Position numbers and translations under genes: made by a program. Below, one piece after another: positions 33,311 to 44,308 of a stretch of DNA of 64,000 nt; within the stretch, counting starts at the first letter, position 1, and each line of letters opens with the position of its first letter. The notes beneath the pieces were generated by a model. That model ran no database searches. It saw only the letters and a list, made by a program, of their open reading frames with translations, and was not told the origin of the DNA. The DNA comes from Phoronis australis. Taxonomy: Eukaryota > Phoronida > Phoronidae. The DNA lies in contig NMRA01000011.1 in NCBI GenBank assembly GCA_002633005.1, forward strand, positions 4,191 through 68,190. Direction: 5' to 3'.

Positions 33311-34069
33311 GTTTCGTATACGTTACTGGTGATGTATTCTTTGACTCGTTAGCTTTGAAATGCGAGAGTTTGACGAGTACAGAGAGATTTAAACAGCTAT
33401 AAATCCATCGACATTTCCATTACTGGAAGTCGCCATGTTGGTGAACTAGATTGACCTATTATTCAACTGACCAATAGAATGCCTTGTTTGTAGGTCTTAC
33501 AAGTACAAGACAAGACAAGATACGCTATCTAATCGCTAGATGTCGCGAGCGTTCGTTACAAAGCAGAGAGCAGCTACAGCCGAGCAAGTGGTCTGGTCTT
33601 TCATTTTCAACATGTTCACAAATACAAACAAGCCAAATTCACGTGGCATAGCCTACATAAAATAGGCCTAACTAAATAAAAATGCTCCAAAGCCTGGCCT
33701 AACCCTAGATTTTAGTATTTTGTCACTGCAAATTGTCCGCGGCCGCAGCATCACTGTTCGGTGCCACGGCGGTTCTCCCAAGTATAATAAGGAAGTAAGT
33801 AAAATGCTTATTTCTCATCGGTATGGAACAGGTCAACAGCAAAACAGTAGCACAAGTGTGATCGATACAAACCACGACTTATCAAGCATCAAAAGACAGT
33901 ATTTGACAGCTTAGGCAAAGTTGGCATTCACAATAGGGAGGACAACATTTTTAAAATTTTTTTTACAATAGTATAGTCCGGTTACCTATTGTTGTCAGGC
34001 TCCAAAGGTCGTCCGCCATCTTGTTTCGCGTGCAGCGCAACCACGCGGGACTTAGCGTTCCAATTTGGA

Positions 34070-34158
34070 GNGGCCGGTCGTCGACCAATTTCCGACCGGT
34101 CGGCCAAAAATTCGTGATGTGTGCTGTAGGTCCTAACGTCTACTGAACGCACGCCAGG
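34070..34158. mobile_element. End of the CGACCGG-type TA element inserted in a short MITE
   Basis: CCGGTCGTCGACCAATTTCC to GTGATGTGTGCTG (ending 34126) equals the right end of the element at 54324-57882. After the TA at 34127-34128 comes GGTCCTAACGTCTACTGAAC, the end of the MITE seen intact at 15665-15822, where the corresponding sequence is GTAGGTCC. This shows insertion at a TA. A single N at 34071 hides the other side of the junction. Confidence 0.65.
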
Positions 34159-34162
34159 TTAG

Positions 34163-36020
34163 TATACTAGTTCCGGCCCGTATTGGAATCTGGCTCGTAT
34201 TGGAATAATACTTTAAAACGATAAATCGACTACAAAACTTTATAATTCGCTATGTTTTCATAAAATGGATGTTTCCTTTCATAAGTTTAATATAAAACAG
34301 ACACCCACAACGTCGTGTTGCTATTAAATCCTCAATCTTTGTGCGAGATTGACCGAGGCTAAATTCAAAATGGCGGCTATTACGAGTTGCAGGAGTGCAA
34401 GGCAAATAATTTTGAAAATTTAGCTTCTACCAGAACATTTTCGACGAATTTGAATATTGCTATATATAAAAAGATCATGCTAAAATATGCTCTTAAGTTT
34501 CCACGTATTTTCTACCAACTTTAAAGGGCTACTGCCGCCGATTCCAATACGGGACACACACTCGACAGCGGCCCGTATTGGAATCGCACGGCGATCACAA
34601 CATCGGCTTCAAAATGACATGAATGCAAAGCTCCCAACATCGAAATAATTGTGTCAACCAAACTACACTTTATATTGAACATTGTGACATGGTCTGATCA
34701 CAACTCGGAAGAGGCGTTTTGGGTTTTTTGACAGTTCAGGCGGCCTCCTTCACCGTCCCAGGGATCTTACGGGTTCGTATTGGAATTTGGGTTAATTAGG
34801 TGATTAAAAACTTTCAAAGGTAACAATTTCTAAAAGTTTGCATATTGATTGGTATAACAGGACCGTCTAATGTCTTTCCATGAACTTTTTCGTATTTTGC
34901 ACCAGCTTTAAAGGCCTACTGTCGCCGATTCCAATACGGGACACGCCGGCCGGCAGCCGGCCGGTATTGGAATTTTTGTTAATTAGGCTATTAAAAACTG
35001 TCAAAGGTAACTATTTCGACAATTTAGTGTATAAATTGATATAAAATGACCATCTAATGTCTTTCCATGAACTTTTACGTATTTTGCACCAACTTTCAAG
35101 GCCTACTGTCGCCGATTCCAATACGGGACAGGCCTCCGCAGCCGGCCCGTATTGGAATTTGAGCTAATTAGTTGATTAAAACCTTTCAAAAGGTAACAAT
35201 TTTGATCAGTTTGTATATGAATTGATGTGAAATGACCAACTAATGTCTTTCCTTAAACTTTTATGCACTTTGCATCAACTTAAAAGGGCTACTGTCGCCG
35301 ATTCCAATACGGTACAGGCCTCGACAGCCGGCCCGTATTGGAATTTGAGCTAATTAGTTGATTAAAACCTTACAAAAGGTAACAATGTTGACCAGTTTGT
35401 ATATGAATTGATGTGAAATGACCAACTAATGTCTTTCCTTGAACTTTTATGCACTTTTCATCAACTTAAAAGGGCTACTGTGGCCGAATCCAATACAGGA
35501 CACACTCTCCAGAGGCGGATCTACAGGGGGGTTCAGGGGGTTTAAACCCCCCCCCCTCGGGACAGGATCAAAAATAAAAACTGGAAAAAAATCGTCAGAA
35601 AAACGAAATTAGCTACTAAAAATCCCAAAAAATCTCACACGGGAGGAGGGAAACCCTCTCGCGACCTTCCTTCTCCTCGGCGCTACGCGCCTCGGATTGT
35701 TTCGAATCCTAACCCCCCCCCCTTACTGAAATCGTAGATTTGCCACTGCTCTCGGCAGCCGGCCCGTATTGGAATCGCTGGACGATCAAACTTTCGGCTT
35801 AAAAATGACGCGAATGCAAGATTCCAACATGTAAATATTTGTGTCAACCAAAGTACAATTTATATTAAACATTGTGAAATGGTCTGATCATAATTCGAAC
35901 GAGACACTTTGTTTTTTTCGACACTTTAAGCAGTCACTATCACCGTCCCAGGGATTCCCATACGGGCCCGTATTGGAATGTGTGCTAATTAGCCGGTTAA
36001 AATGTTTCAAAGGTAACAAT
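34163..36020. repeat. Compound tandem array with hairpin boundaries (ATTCCAATACGGGCC family)
   Basis: Units end in GATTCCAATACGGGA and the next begins GGCCCGTATTGGAAT, so each boundary is an inverted repeat with a 15-25-base loop. Such boundaries lie near 34536, 34925, 35112, 35296 and 35482 (the last split by a MITE). Single motif copies lie at 34177, 34194, 34775 and 35965. Between them are two unit types. Type A is about 186 bp (contains CTAATTAG, TTTCAAAGGTAACAAT, CTAATGTCTTTCC), four copies in 34780-35500. Type B is about 200 bp (contains GTGTCAACCAAA, ATATTGAACATTGTGA, ACCGTCCCAGGGAT), two copies flanking the A block. There is no coding potential. The arrangement B-AAAA-B suggests growth by unequal exchange. 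Confidence 0.85.
35510..35748. mobile_element. hAT-type MITE inserted in the hairpin array
   Basis: Starts CAGAGGCGGATCTACAGGGG and ends AATCGTAGATTTGCCACTG, an inverted repeat with a few mismatches, with CTCTC duplicated at 35505-35509 and 35749-35753. It splits one boundary hairpin of the array, so the array is older than the insertion. Confidence 0.75.
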
Positions 36021-36317
36021 TTGAACAGAACATTGCAATTGAAAAATTCACGATAACAAATTACTTCAAGTGCCTTTAATCATTTTTGATTGTTCATAGT
36101 GACAAATTCAGAAAATGTCAATACAATTTTCTGAATAAGTTTGAATCATGATGACTATACATTACAAAACATGGGGTTAACTTCAAGGTATCATTTGTCT
36201 TCAGGATTTGTGGAGACACTGGTGACTCTAGTACCATTCACACCTGCAAGGGTTATCAGTTTTAGGATATTAAACCCTCTTTTTGCAATTTCAACCAATC
36301 ATATTCATTCTCCTGCT

Positions 36318-36660
36318 AATGGAGGAGTGGGCTCGCACTCGAGTGAGGAGGGTGGATTCAACAGAAAACACAAAATGATTCTTAGACAGTGGTTTGTCCT
36401 CACTTTTGTTGTGTACATGACCTAAAGCATTACTAATGCTTGGCGGTTGAAGATGCTTAGAAAGGGTTCCTAATTTTATCTTAACTTGAGCATTAATGAG
36501 TNGGAGGATTGGGCTCGGACTTGAGCGAGGAGGGTGGATTCAACAGAAAACACAAAATGATTCTTAGACAGTGGTTTGCCCTCACTTTTGTTGTGTACAT
36601 GACCTAAAGCATTACTAATGCTTGGCGGTTGAAGATGCTTAGAAAGGGTTCTTAATGTGT
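36318..36660. repeat. Tandem duplication, unit about 181 bp
   Basis: GAGGAGGGTGGATTCAACAG and about 140 following bases occur at 36345-36475 and again at 36527-36656 with few differences. One N lies between the copies at 36502. No coding meaning was found. Confidence 0.8.
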
Positions 36661-37950
36661 TAATATCCCAGTTTAGGAGCCTTTTAAGTAATGTGCTTCA
36701 TTGTCCTTCATTGCACATGCTCACCATTGGCGTGGCAAAGAAAATAGATGTGGTTCGTAAACATTCTTATTATTAAACTTCCAAATGTACATTTAATAGA
36801 AGCAAAACTAGAAATTCATCTGCCATGCTTTTCGTCTTGGAAGATTCCCAGTCTGCAATTCTAGGCAATAGTCTGAAAAATAAAGAAACTTTATATGGTC
36901 AAAAGGTATCAAGAAAACTCAATATGTTGACATCAGAGACCTTCATATTTCATGAAAACCAATCACTGGTTGAATCTCCGGTCTTCTCGTCTCATTATGC
37001 ATGCTAAAGGAAACAGATTCAGTGTTTCATGTTCCAGAGAGTGCGTTACGGTATTTTGAATACACATTCACTGCCCAGTCTTGCAACTTTAAATCTTTGT
37101 TTAGAAAGCAGGTAGTGAATGAACTTAAGTCTTTTAAAATGATAAGTTTTTGAGTTAACACTCTCTTCCTACAAATTCAAGCATGATATTACAATCTTAT
37201 ACAAGGGGTTACATACCTGGAAGTCAAGCGGGTTGTCCACCAGGATGTCATAAGTGTTATGCACCTTGAAGTGAGGTTACGCCTCGACAGCACATCTGGA
37301 ATAACATATGTTACAGAGCAATGTATTGCATGCAATCATAGATAAATGTTGAAATGGAAATGACGTATCTGTAATCTATGAAAGACTTACTACAAAATTG
37401 TGATGCATTGCCATCATTTTACAGAAAATTGTGCTGAAATCCCAGGGCGAAAACTCGCCGATTGACTGCCTCGCAATCGTCGATATGGCGACTTCAATTC
37501 TTGAATTCCTGAAGTTTTCCAAGTAGCGCCCCTAAGATTTTTAAGTTCCCGTGGAGTCGGGATTAACGGCAGGTTTAATACAATCTGTGCTACATCGTGC
37601 CATCTACATGCATGATCGGCAACATGAGAAAAATTTCTTGACGAACACACATGTTGTTGTCACGTGACGTTTGTTTTGAAGTTTGTCTGCATTAGTCGGT
37701 GGGCCAGATCTTGTAGCGTTCATCCTTGTGAGTGCTTTGGGGGGGCAACCTAGTTTTTTCTATGTGGCTAGATAATATACCTAGAAATCAAATTCCAAAA
37801 AGTTCCCACGTCTACACTTACACATTTTTTTTAAAAAAGGTGTTTTTGTTGCACAAAATATGATGCACATTCCTGCCACTTGATGGCGCTTTTCTATTGA
37901 ATTGACCAATCAGAGAGCCAGATTGTATTGTTGTGCTTAGTTACTTCAAT
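36661..37950. other. Non-coding, no gene recognised
   Basis: The plus-strand frame at 36825-37007 and the minus-strand frame at 37414-37650 show no motif and no splice support. Confidence 0.3.
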
Positions 37951-40120
37951 ATGGCTGCTCCCATGGAGTGTGATGCCTGTATAATTCAAGGTTTATCAAA
38001 CAGCACAAAATTGTGATGTCAGAGCCTAAAGAAGCTTAGGAAAGCTTCCTGACGAAATCTGATTGACTGTGGAACTCTGTAGATCAGTAGATCAAAAAGC
38101 AGAAGAGGTGTCACAAACGTTTGTGCAGAAAACAGCTGCATGTCCTGGTAGCCTACACAGTATACTGCTGAGTGCTGTAGACTAGAAGACCAAGTGTTAG
38201 ACCAGAAAATTGAAAGGACATAGAACGGCATAGCAACGTTTCAAGGCACCAACAGTAGTACTAAAGCTGAAGTTGCTGAAAGTGATACAGATGTTATCCA
38301 AGATTTCCCAAGAAAATCAATTATACTTCCAAAATCTGAAACACCCAATTAACCTGAACAAGATAGGAACATTCTGAAACATGAGTGCATCATTTGTTAG
38401 CAGGAAAAGTACATTATGGGCCACATTTCAAGAAAGAGAAAGAAGTATAGCTTTCAAAAACAGGTACGTGTTTTTGAAAAATACATATTGGTGTTTTCCA
38501 TGTGTGTTTCAGTATTATCACCAGTTGTTTTTTAACTTGTTCAGCCCCTTGGCTGCCTAGGCCTTAGACAATACTGCTGACCAAGTAGAGTCGATGATCA
38601 TACCATAGGTACTCCATATGCCGGATACTTTTCGGCAAATTATGTTCCTATAAGTTTAGAAGTACCGCGTAGAGAGATGCCTCTGAGGAGGTCGTTAATG
38701 TTTTCATTTGTTCCCAGTTTAAACAAATACTCCTGCAATCCTGTTTTTCGAACACTCCATTCAGTTGCCACATCGACACTGCTTGCGCTAAGGGATAATC
38801 CTATGGCGTTATACTGTGGGTGTGATTTTAAAGCACTTTAAGTCAAAAATTTTTGAGAAGGTTAAATGGAGTAGATGGTTGCAAACAACATGCCCAAGTG
38901 GCCGTCATCCCCTGCCGTAGTCTCAATTTTTTGTAAACATTAATTACTTAGGTAGCTGCAATGATAATTAAATTAAAGTGCCTAAGTGGCCATCGTCGCC
39001 GTCGAAATTTGAGGACGATGGAAGCCACTGTCCATTTCGTCAAACGTCGATTACCTTAAGTGTAAATCGATTGACTATGGTTTGAGCATCTGATTTAAAA
39101 AAATTAAATTTCAATCACTGCACAGGTATATCAGCTGATTTATTTTCAGTTGCATCTACTGATCTAATTATTAGACGATCAACATTATTAGGCTACAGAT
39201 CAGACGGCATGTAAATTTGTTAGGCTGGTGGTGGATCAGTTCCTGATAAGTCCGTCTGAAAAAGTTGCATGCCAACTCACTCATAGTTGAATGTTAAATT
39301 AGTGTTAACAGTTCGGGTTTTTTTCAGTTGGACTTGTATCGCAAGCAACAGCTCAGTCCAGAGCCCTGAATATGCAAATGAAATTCAAAGATAAAGACCT
39401 TGTGTCTTAGAAGCCAAGTACCACAGATCATCATGCTATAAAAAATAGAAAGACAACGATTGTGAAGAGTGACGAATTCACAGTTTTCAGAGATGTTTTT
39501 CTACAGTTTTGTTTGGAGTTCATTGAATCGAAGCTTCTAACACAAGGAGATGTCATTTGCCTTTCAAAACTAAAGCAAGACTTTGAAGCTGTTCTTCAGA
39601 AAGCTGGTGTGCATGAAGTTATTTGGACAGGCAATCTTAAGAAATATTGTTGAAGCTACTCACTGTTGTAGTTTGTGCCCGACTAAGAGATACGAAAGTG
39701 AATTGAGGCTAGTGTTCAATAATTCACTTGCTGACTCTAATTAACACAGCCCATTATAACATATTTTGAATCAAACGTTTGCCCAAATAGTGCCCGCCTC
39801 CAAACAAGGACTTAGTGTTTGACCCTTCATTGCCTGCGGGCTAATCACCAGTGTGCAGTGCTGTACCCTCTCTAATCGACCATAGTTGGCTCCTTGGCGG
39901 TGGAGCTTTGCAGTTAATATGTATGGCAATGACCGCATCTCCATTGACAGTACTAAACGATGAACGCTGCAAGTGCAAAAAGAACATGTGTGCTGGGAAA
40001 CTGAGTTTGTGCTGCAATGCTGGGTCAAACTGTACAGAAATGTGCAGCTGTGACAACTGTAGTAACATCAGCAACACTGACTGCATAACATTGGATAGTT
40101 CTTTGACAAGTCAACCCTAA
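37951..40120 (+). pseudogene. Relic of a multicopy invertebrate protein with Cys/His-rich ends
   Basis: Pieces of one protein type appear in order. A start MAAPMECDACII lies at 37951. An exon-like segment with ECIIC and RKRKKYSFQKQ ends at a possible donor GTACGT near 38463. After TTTTTTTCAG at 39325 come SQATAQSRALNMQMKFKDKD, then in a shifted frame LEAKYHRSSCYKK, then FLQFCLEFIESKLLTQGDV and LSKLKQDF...NLKK, then TKRYESELRLVF. Finally a C-terminal cysteine-rich part (about 39880-40105) has CKCKKNMC, LCCNAG, CTEMCSCDNC. I recall this layout (CxxC, YHxxCY, LKK, SEL, terminal CxC clusters) from uncharacterised multicopy proteins of invertebrates. Stops, frameshifts and a large deletion before the C-terminus make a working gene unlikely. 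Function unknown. Confidence 0.55.
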
Positions 40121-40851
40121 ATAGACCTCCAACCCCGTTATTTCCTTTTTTGTATTAAAAAGTTAATTTTATTTGTTGATTAAGTCATAGAAAGTACATA
40201 CTTTGATCATTGTCATGTATTTGTCTCATACTGCTTGATAAACGCTGTCAGAATAATCTATTATTTTCATACAGTCTTTGTGCACATTCACAGAGATCAT
40301 TCAACTACCGGTATATTGTTTTTGTACTATAACGTATTTCTGGTGTATTATGCAAACAAGCTGTATTTTACACCATTAGTCAATGTTTTAGTCATTGAGG
40401 CACAAATTTTGCCCAGTCTCAAGTGTTTTGTGTTATTTTTGTTGCCTGACAATGCCAGAATAACTTCCTAGTAACATTCAGACTTAGTTTGCATTTTTGC
40501 CACTAGGTGTCTCTTTACGTTTTTTAAATTTCACTGTTTACAATTAATTTACAATAGTAAAACGTGTAATGTGAGTGTAATATTGTTCAATACAATGGCA
40601 CTGATGGGACCATATTACTTGTTTTACAAAAAAGTCACCAAAACTGTTGTTTTTACAAATATAAGTTTACTAAGCTCTTTGGTGATTATTAGGCAACTTC
40701 AAACTCAAATTTCTCAAAAATGTGCAACTTAATATGTGGGAACTTTTTATATTTTGAAAACACTCTAATAAATGAATTAAAAAACACCAAAATAAAATTG
40801 CCCCCCTAAAGTACTCACAAAAACCATTTTCTAGAGGCCCTACCGACAAAA
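40121..40851. other. Non-coding, no gene recognised
   Basis: T-rich sequence downstream of the relic. No motif was seen. Confidence 0.3.
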
Positions 40852-41598
40852 TCTGGCCCACCGACTACATTGAGTAAGCGAGCGCGTGCGTGTCACCAGA
40901 GTTCATTTGCCAGAGCAGAGACCGACTTTTGGCCAGAGCCACGCATTGTATCTAAAGAAATTTGCACAAGCAGTAGGCCTACACCACAGAGTGTTTCATT
41001 CAGCACTTGGCGGTCTCATGTGCTAAAAACGTTCGACATTTGTCTCGGTAAGGCCCATATTAGTCGCCGTGTGGCTGGATGCGTACGTGACAGTTATTTT
41101 TCGATGTAATGTCTTTGATGACAGGTTCATGTATGTAGCGCGCGCTTCCTGGCCACGTGCTTGTAACACTGGCCAAGCTTTTTATTAGTCTTCGATTTGC
41201 GGTTTTCACGTGTACAAAGAAATTTGGATTCCTGTTGAAAGCGGGGAATATCTTCAACGCAATCCCATAGACAAGTACACTACGTCTGTTCTGAAAGGCC
41301 ACACCATTGGTCCTCGCAAGATCAGCAAAACTTTTGTGTTAGTTTTGAGGCATGGCAGAAGTTTGAAGTGTATAGTCACGGCTAAATACCGACAGCGGCA
41401 AGGCTCGTGGTCTACAAATACTGCGCACAACGATTTTTTCAGGACTGTCGGATATTATTGATAAATTGATGACGTTACTATAGAATTTTAGGACTGTAGG
41501 TAAGACATTTTTCTCACGTACACATTCATGGACTGGGCGCTTATTTTAGCATCAAGTCTTAAAACACGTGGGGGGGGGGGTTATTACGGCGAATGCGG
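40852..41598 (-). mobile_element. Second copy of the TA-flanked transposon, one end missing
   Basis: Reading leftwards from TA|CCGCATTCGCCGTAATAA at 41600, the sequence matches 6933-7620 (CCACGTGTTTT, CAATTTATCAATAA, GTGGCCAGGAAG) and then directly 9715-10000 (CGGCGACTAATATGGGCCTT, ACCGAGACA, TGCTTGTGCAAATTTCTTTA). The hAT insertion is absent. The other terminus is not found, so this copy is truncated near 40852. A G run of about ten interrupts its end. Confidence 0.7.
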
Positions 41599-41600
41599 TA

Positions 41601-42595
41601 TATCAAAAAAACTAAGCTTTGTCAACTGGTAAAAATATATATTTTCTGAAAAAAACATAGACCAGGAAATATAAATATACTTTTTATATTTATGTGCCAT
41701 AATTATTTTTAATCTTTTTTAAGTCAAAATTTCATTTTTGAGAAAGGTACATTCATAGCAAAATAACCCCTCGGTCGATTCTAATGAAACCTTTTTCAAA
41801 TGAAAACTTCACCAGTTACCTCAAAAACACTGTAAGGAATTTTCAGTTAGTCTGTTCATTTGGTTTCTATGACAAATCAACTTGCAAAATATAAGGTATT
41901 TTGGTAAAAAGTTGAAGTCGTATTCGTCTTTGTCACATTAAGCAAAAGCTAGGCCTTTATATAAAAAATCCTAGTGTTTTTGAGACTAAATATTAAGTTT
42001 GGAAAGTTTCAGCGAAATCCATCAAGACGTTTTTCATTTTTTGTGAATCAGGTTGGAGATAACATTAAAATGAAATGTCTTACAGAGTATGTAAACTGCT
42101 GCTGAAGTGCGGGACTGGCTCTTGAGTAGGAATGGAGGTTATTTCTGGAGTATTAATATGAGCTTTACTTAGAAGTTTACGTTTTACGAGCGTTCAATTT
42201 ATTTAAACCCGGATGTGAGTTGGACAAAATCGCCGATCCAAATCCCGACACAATGACCGTGATTAAGAAACAATGTACTTGCGGGAAGTAAAGCATGCCT
42301 TGTCTGCCAGGTGTCGCTAGGGAATAAATGATATCACAACGTATGCGTAAGACCACAGATTTCGTCCATTGAAAATATACAGACTTGGTGGTCCACATTC
42401 TATAGCCTATGGTCCCACCTCCCCTAAATCCGGCAGCATAATAATAAACAACGCTAGGCAATATGAGAATTATCAAAAACAAAAGAAATAACTTCTGTAG
42501 AGTTATTTTTCAACTTTTTGATTGAGGCACAGCTCAAAATATAACCTCCACCAAACTGAAGCTAAAAACAATTGGATTCACAACTCTACACTTAC
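41601..42595. other. Non-coding, no gene recognised
   Basis: AT-rich. The minus-strand frame of 101 codons at 42177-42482 has no known motif. Confidence 0.3.
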
Positions 42596-42676
42596 CAGTA
42601 TTTGGTGGCAGTCTCCACAGTGCATCACGATATCGCATCACGGTATCCAACACCTGCCTGGTATAATGGCCCAATA
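42596..42676 (-). CDS. Candidate internal exon of an unidentified gene
   Basis: An 81-bp open segment lies between an acceptor TTTTCTTTTAG and a perfect donor GTAAGT, in phase 1 at both ends. It encodes LGHYTRQVLDTVMRYRDALW and RLPPNT. I do not recognise the protein. Support is the splice context only. A weakly similar segment with YTRHVF lies at 43739-43820. Confidence 0.4.
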
Positions 42677-43196
42677 CTAAAAGAAAATGCAGCAAAATCA
42701 TTACAGCTATCAAATACATACTATATTGCTTATTCCTATTCGTATTTTTCAGCTGCTTCCACAGTAGACTTAAGGCGAAGGCAACCTTTTTTCATGTTAC
42801 TTTTAGTAAAAAATAAGGTTCGTTGGTTATACAATACATATTTTTCAATTAATTACTGTAGAGCTTCTCGTCGGCAACCCATCTCACAGTGACCGTAACA
42901 ACGTGAGCAAAGGAGATATTGTTCATGGGCGGTACACTACAGAGGGGGCAGGGGGGCTTTAGCCCCCACTTTTTTCAGTGCTGTGCCACCCATGTCATAG
43001 CTGTGGTGATTGTGTATTTTTTTCACGGACGGTCAGTGGGTGGCTGTACTAGAGAGCTTCCTCCCTCTTCTTCCAGTCTGAGCCATATTGGAATAAACCA
43101 CATATATACTGTTCCGAGTCAATCTGTGTTTATCTAGTGTCTACTATATTCATCCATAACATAACAGGTATCTATATGTTTGAGCGCGAGTATAAT

Positions 43197-43565
43197 GAGG
43201 CAGAGTACGCACAGGCACAGCTTTTGAGAGGAATGAGGCAGAGACTGAGGACAGATGTGGTGGGACGTCTTGGTGCAAATGCACGGTGTGCACTGTAATG
43301 CCGACCTCAATGGAATGCCTATGCTGTTTCCACTGCGGGATGGTCACCTGAGCACCCAAACCGCTTACATACCGCCATGTGACTCCTTCGCCACACATAC
43401 ATACACCTGGCACCTTCTATATAGCTCCAATACTTTAGACAAGTCCAGAACAAACTTATCAAAATTTGGCTCACAGGCCTATTCATTGAACGACGAACTG
43501 TCCTCATTGGGTGTCGAACTGCATGCAGTGATGTAATGGTACACCTAGAGTGCGCAAGACGATAA
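43197..43565 (+). pseudogene. Relic resembling the P2X7-type cytoplasmic domain
   Basis: One frame reads W-C-K-C-T-V-C-T-V-MPT-S-M-E-C-L-C-C at 43271-43327. After a stop and a shift comes FRQVQNKLIKIWLTGLFIER, then R-T-V-L-I-G-C-R to about 43565. The C-terminal domain of P2X7 receptors, and stand-alone invertebrate proteins that share it, have a W-C-x-C-x2-C cysteine cluster and later a YRxxxxxW...G...RxVxxxC segment in this order. The stretch between is short and out of frame, so it is at best a decayed copy. Moderate to low certainty. Confidence 0.4.
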
Positions 43566-44163
43566 TGAGTACATCCCGGTATGCAGTAAGTATGTGGCAT
43601 GTTGACTGACTTGTAAACAAAAGTAAAGTATGATCGAACTTATCACAACCGAGATAGAACAATGACTGACTCAACAGTTCTCACAATCAGACTATAGGAA
43701 AATAAGTGGCGCATAATTCTGGACTCCCTAAAGGTCACTTCCGGAGTAGGGGACGAGTAATTAATTAAATTACGAAAAGCTGTAATTAACTGAAAAACAT
43801 GTCTGGTATAATCAACAAGCCTTATTTTTACTAAAATGACATGAAAAAATGTTGCCTTTGTGAAGAACACTGTTCCCAGTAATATTTTATGTACTATCAA
43901 GACTAAGGCAAAAAAGACTTGTTTATAATAAGTGATCTGAACTCTACAGCATACAAAGCATGACTGAGACAACACCGCTACTAGCATACACTATGTATAA
44001 TGTTGTTGGCTATGATTAATTGCAGCTAACAGTATAAACAAAGAGTGAAGTACTACGCTCATCATGTTACACCCCTCCCTCGATGGATGAAGTTCGTCAT
44101 CTCTTAAACAAAAAAAAACAAAAATGTGAGGAAAAATATGAAGATTTTTTTAAGTTGCATTAC

Positions 44164-44308
44164 CTTGACAAAAGTCTGTGCAGTCGCTGTCGGTCTAAAC
44201 ATATCGTGTAGTCCATATAGTACAGCTTCCTGTTCATCAGTGCCATCCTCCTCACCAACAGCTTCAGATGCTCCCTGTTGTACTGAACTATCCGCTACCG
44301 CTCCATGC
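44164..44308 (-). CDS. Candidate internal exon of an unidentified gene
   Basis: A 145-bp open segment after TTTTGAAAG and before a donor GTAATG. The reading frame gives an acidic stretch (SEAVGEEDGTDEQEAVLYGL) followed by HDMFRPTATAQTFVK and ends in phase 0. I do not recognise it. The acidic, low-complexity composition and fair splice sites suggest coding sequence. It may belong with 45729-45842 and 42596-42676 on the same strand, but the phases do not join directly, so intervening exons would be needed. Confidence 0.35.

Noticed and set aside
34163-36020. Regularly spaced short palindromes suggest a CRISPR array
   Set aside because: Units are about 186-200 bp and similar to each other, the genome is animal, and there are no unique spacers of CRISPR length or cas genes.
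42934-42990. AGGGGGGCTTTAGCCCCC palindrome as a further hAT/MITE end
   Set aside because: No matching second terminus or target duplication was found.
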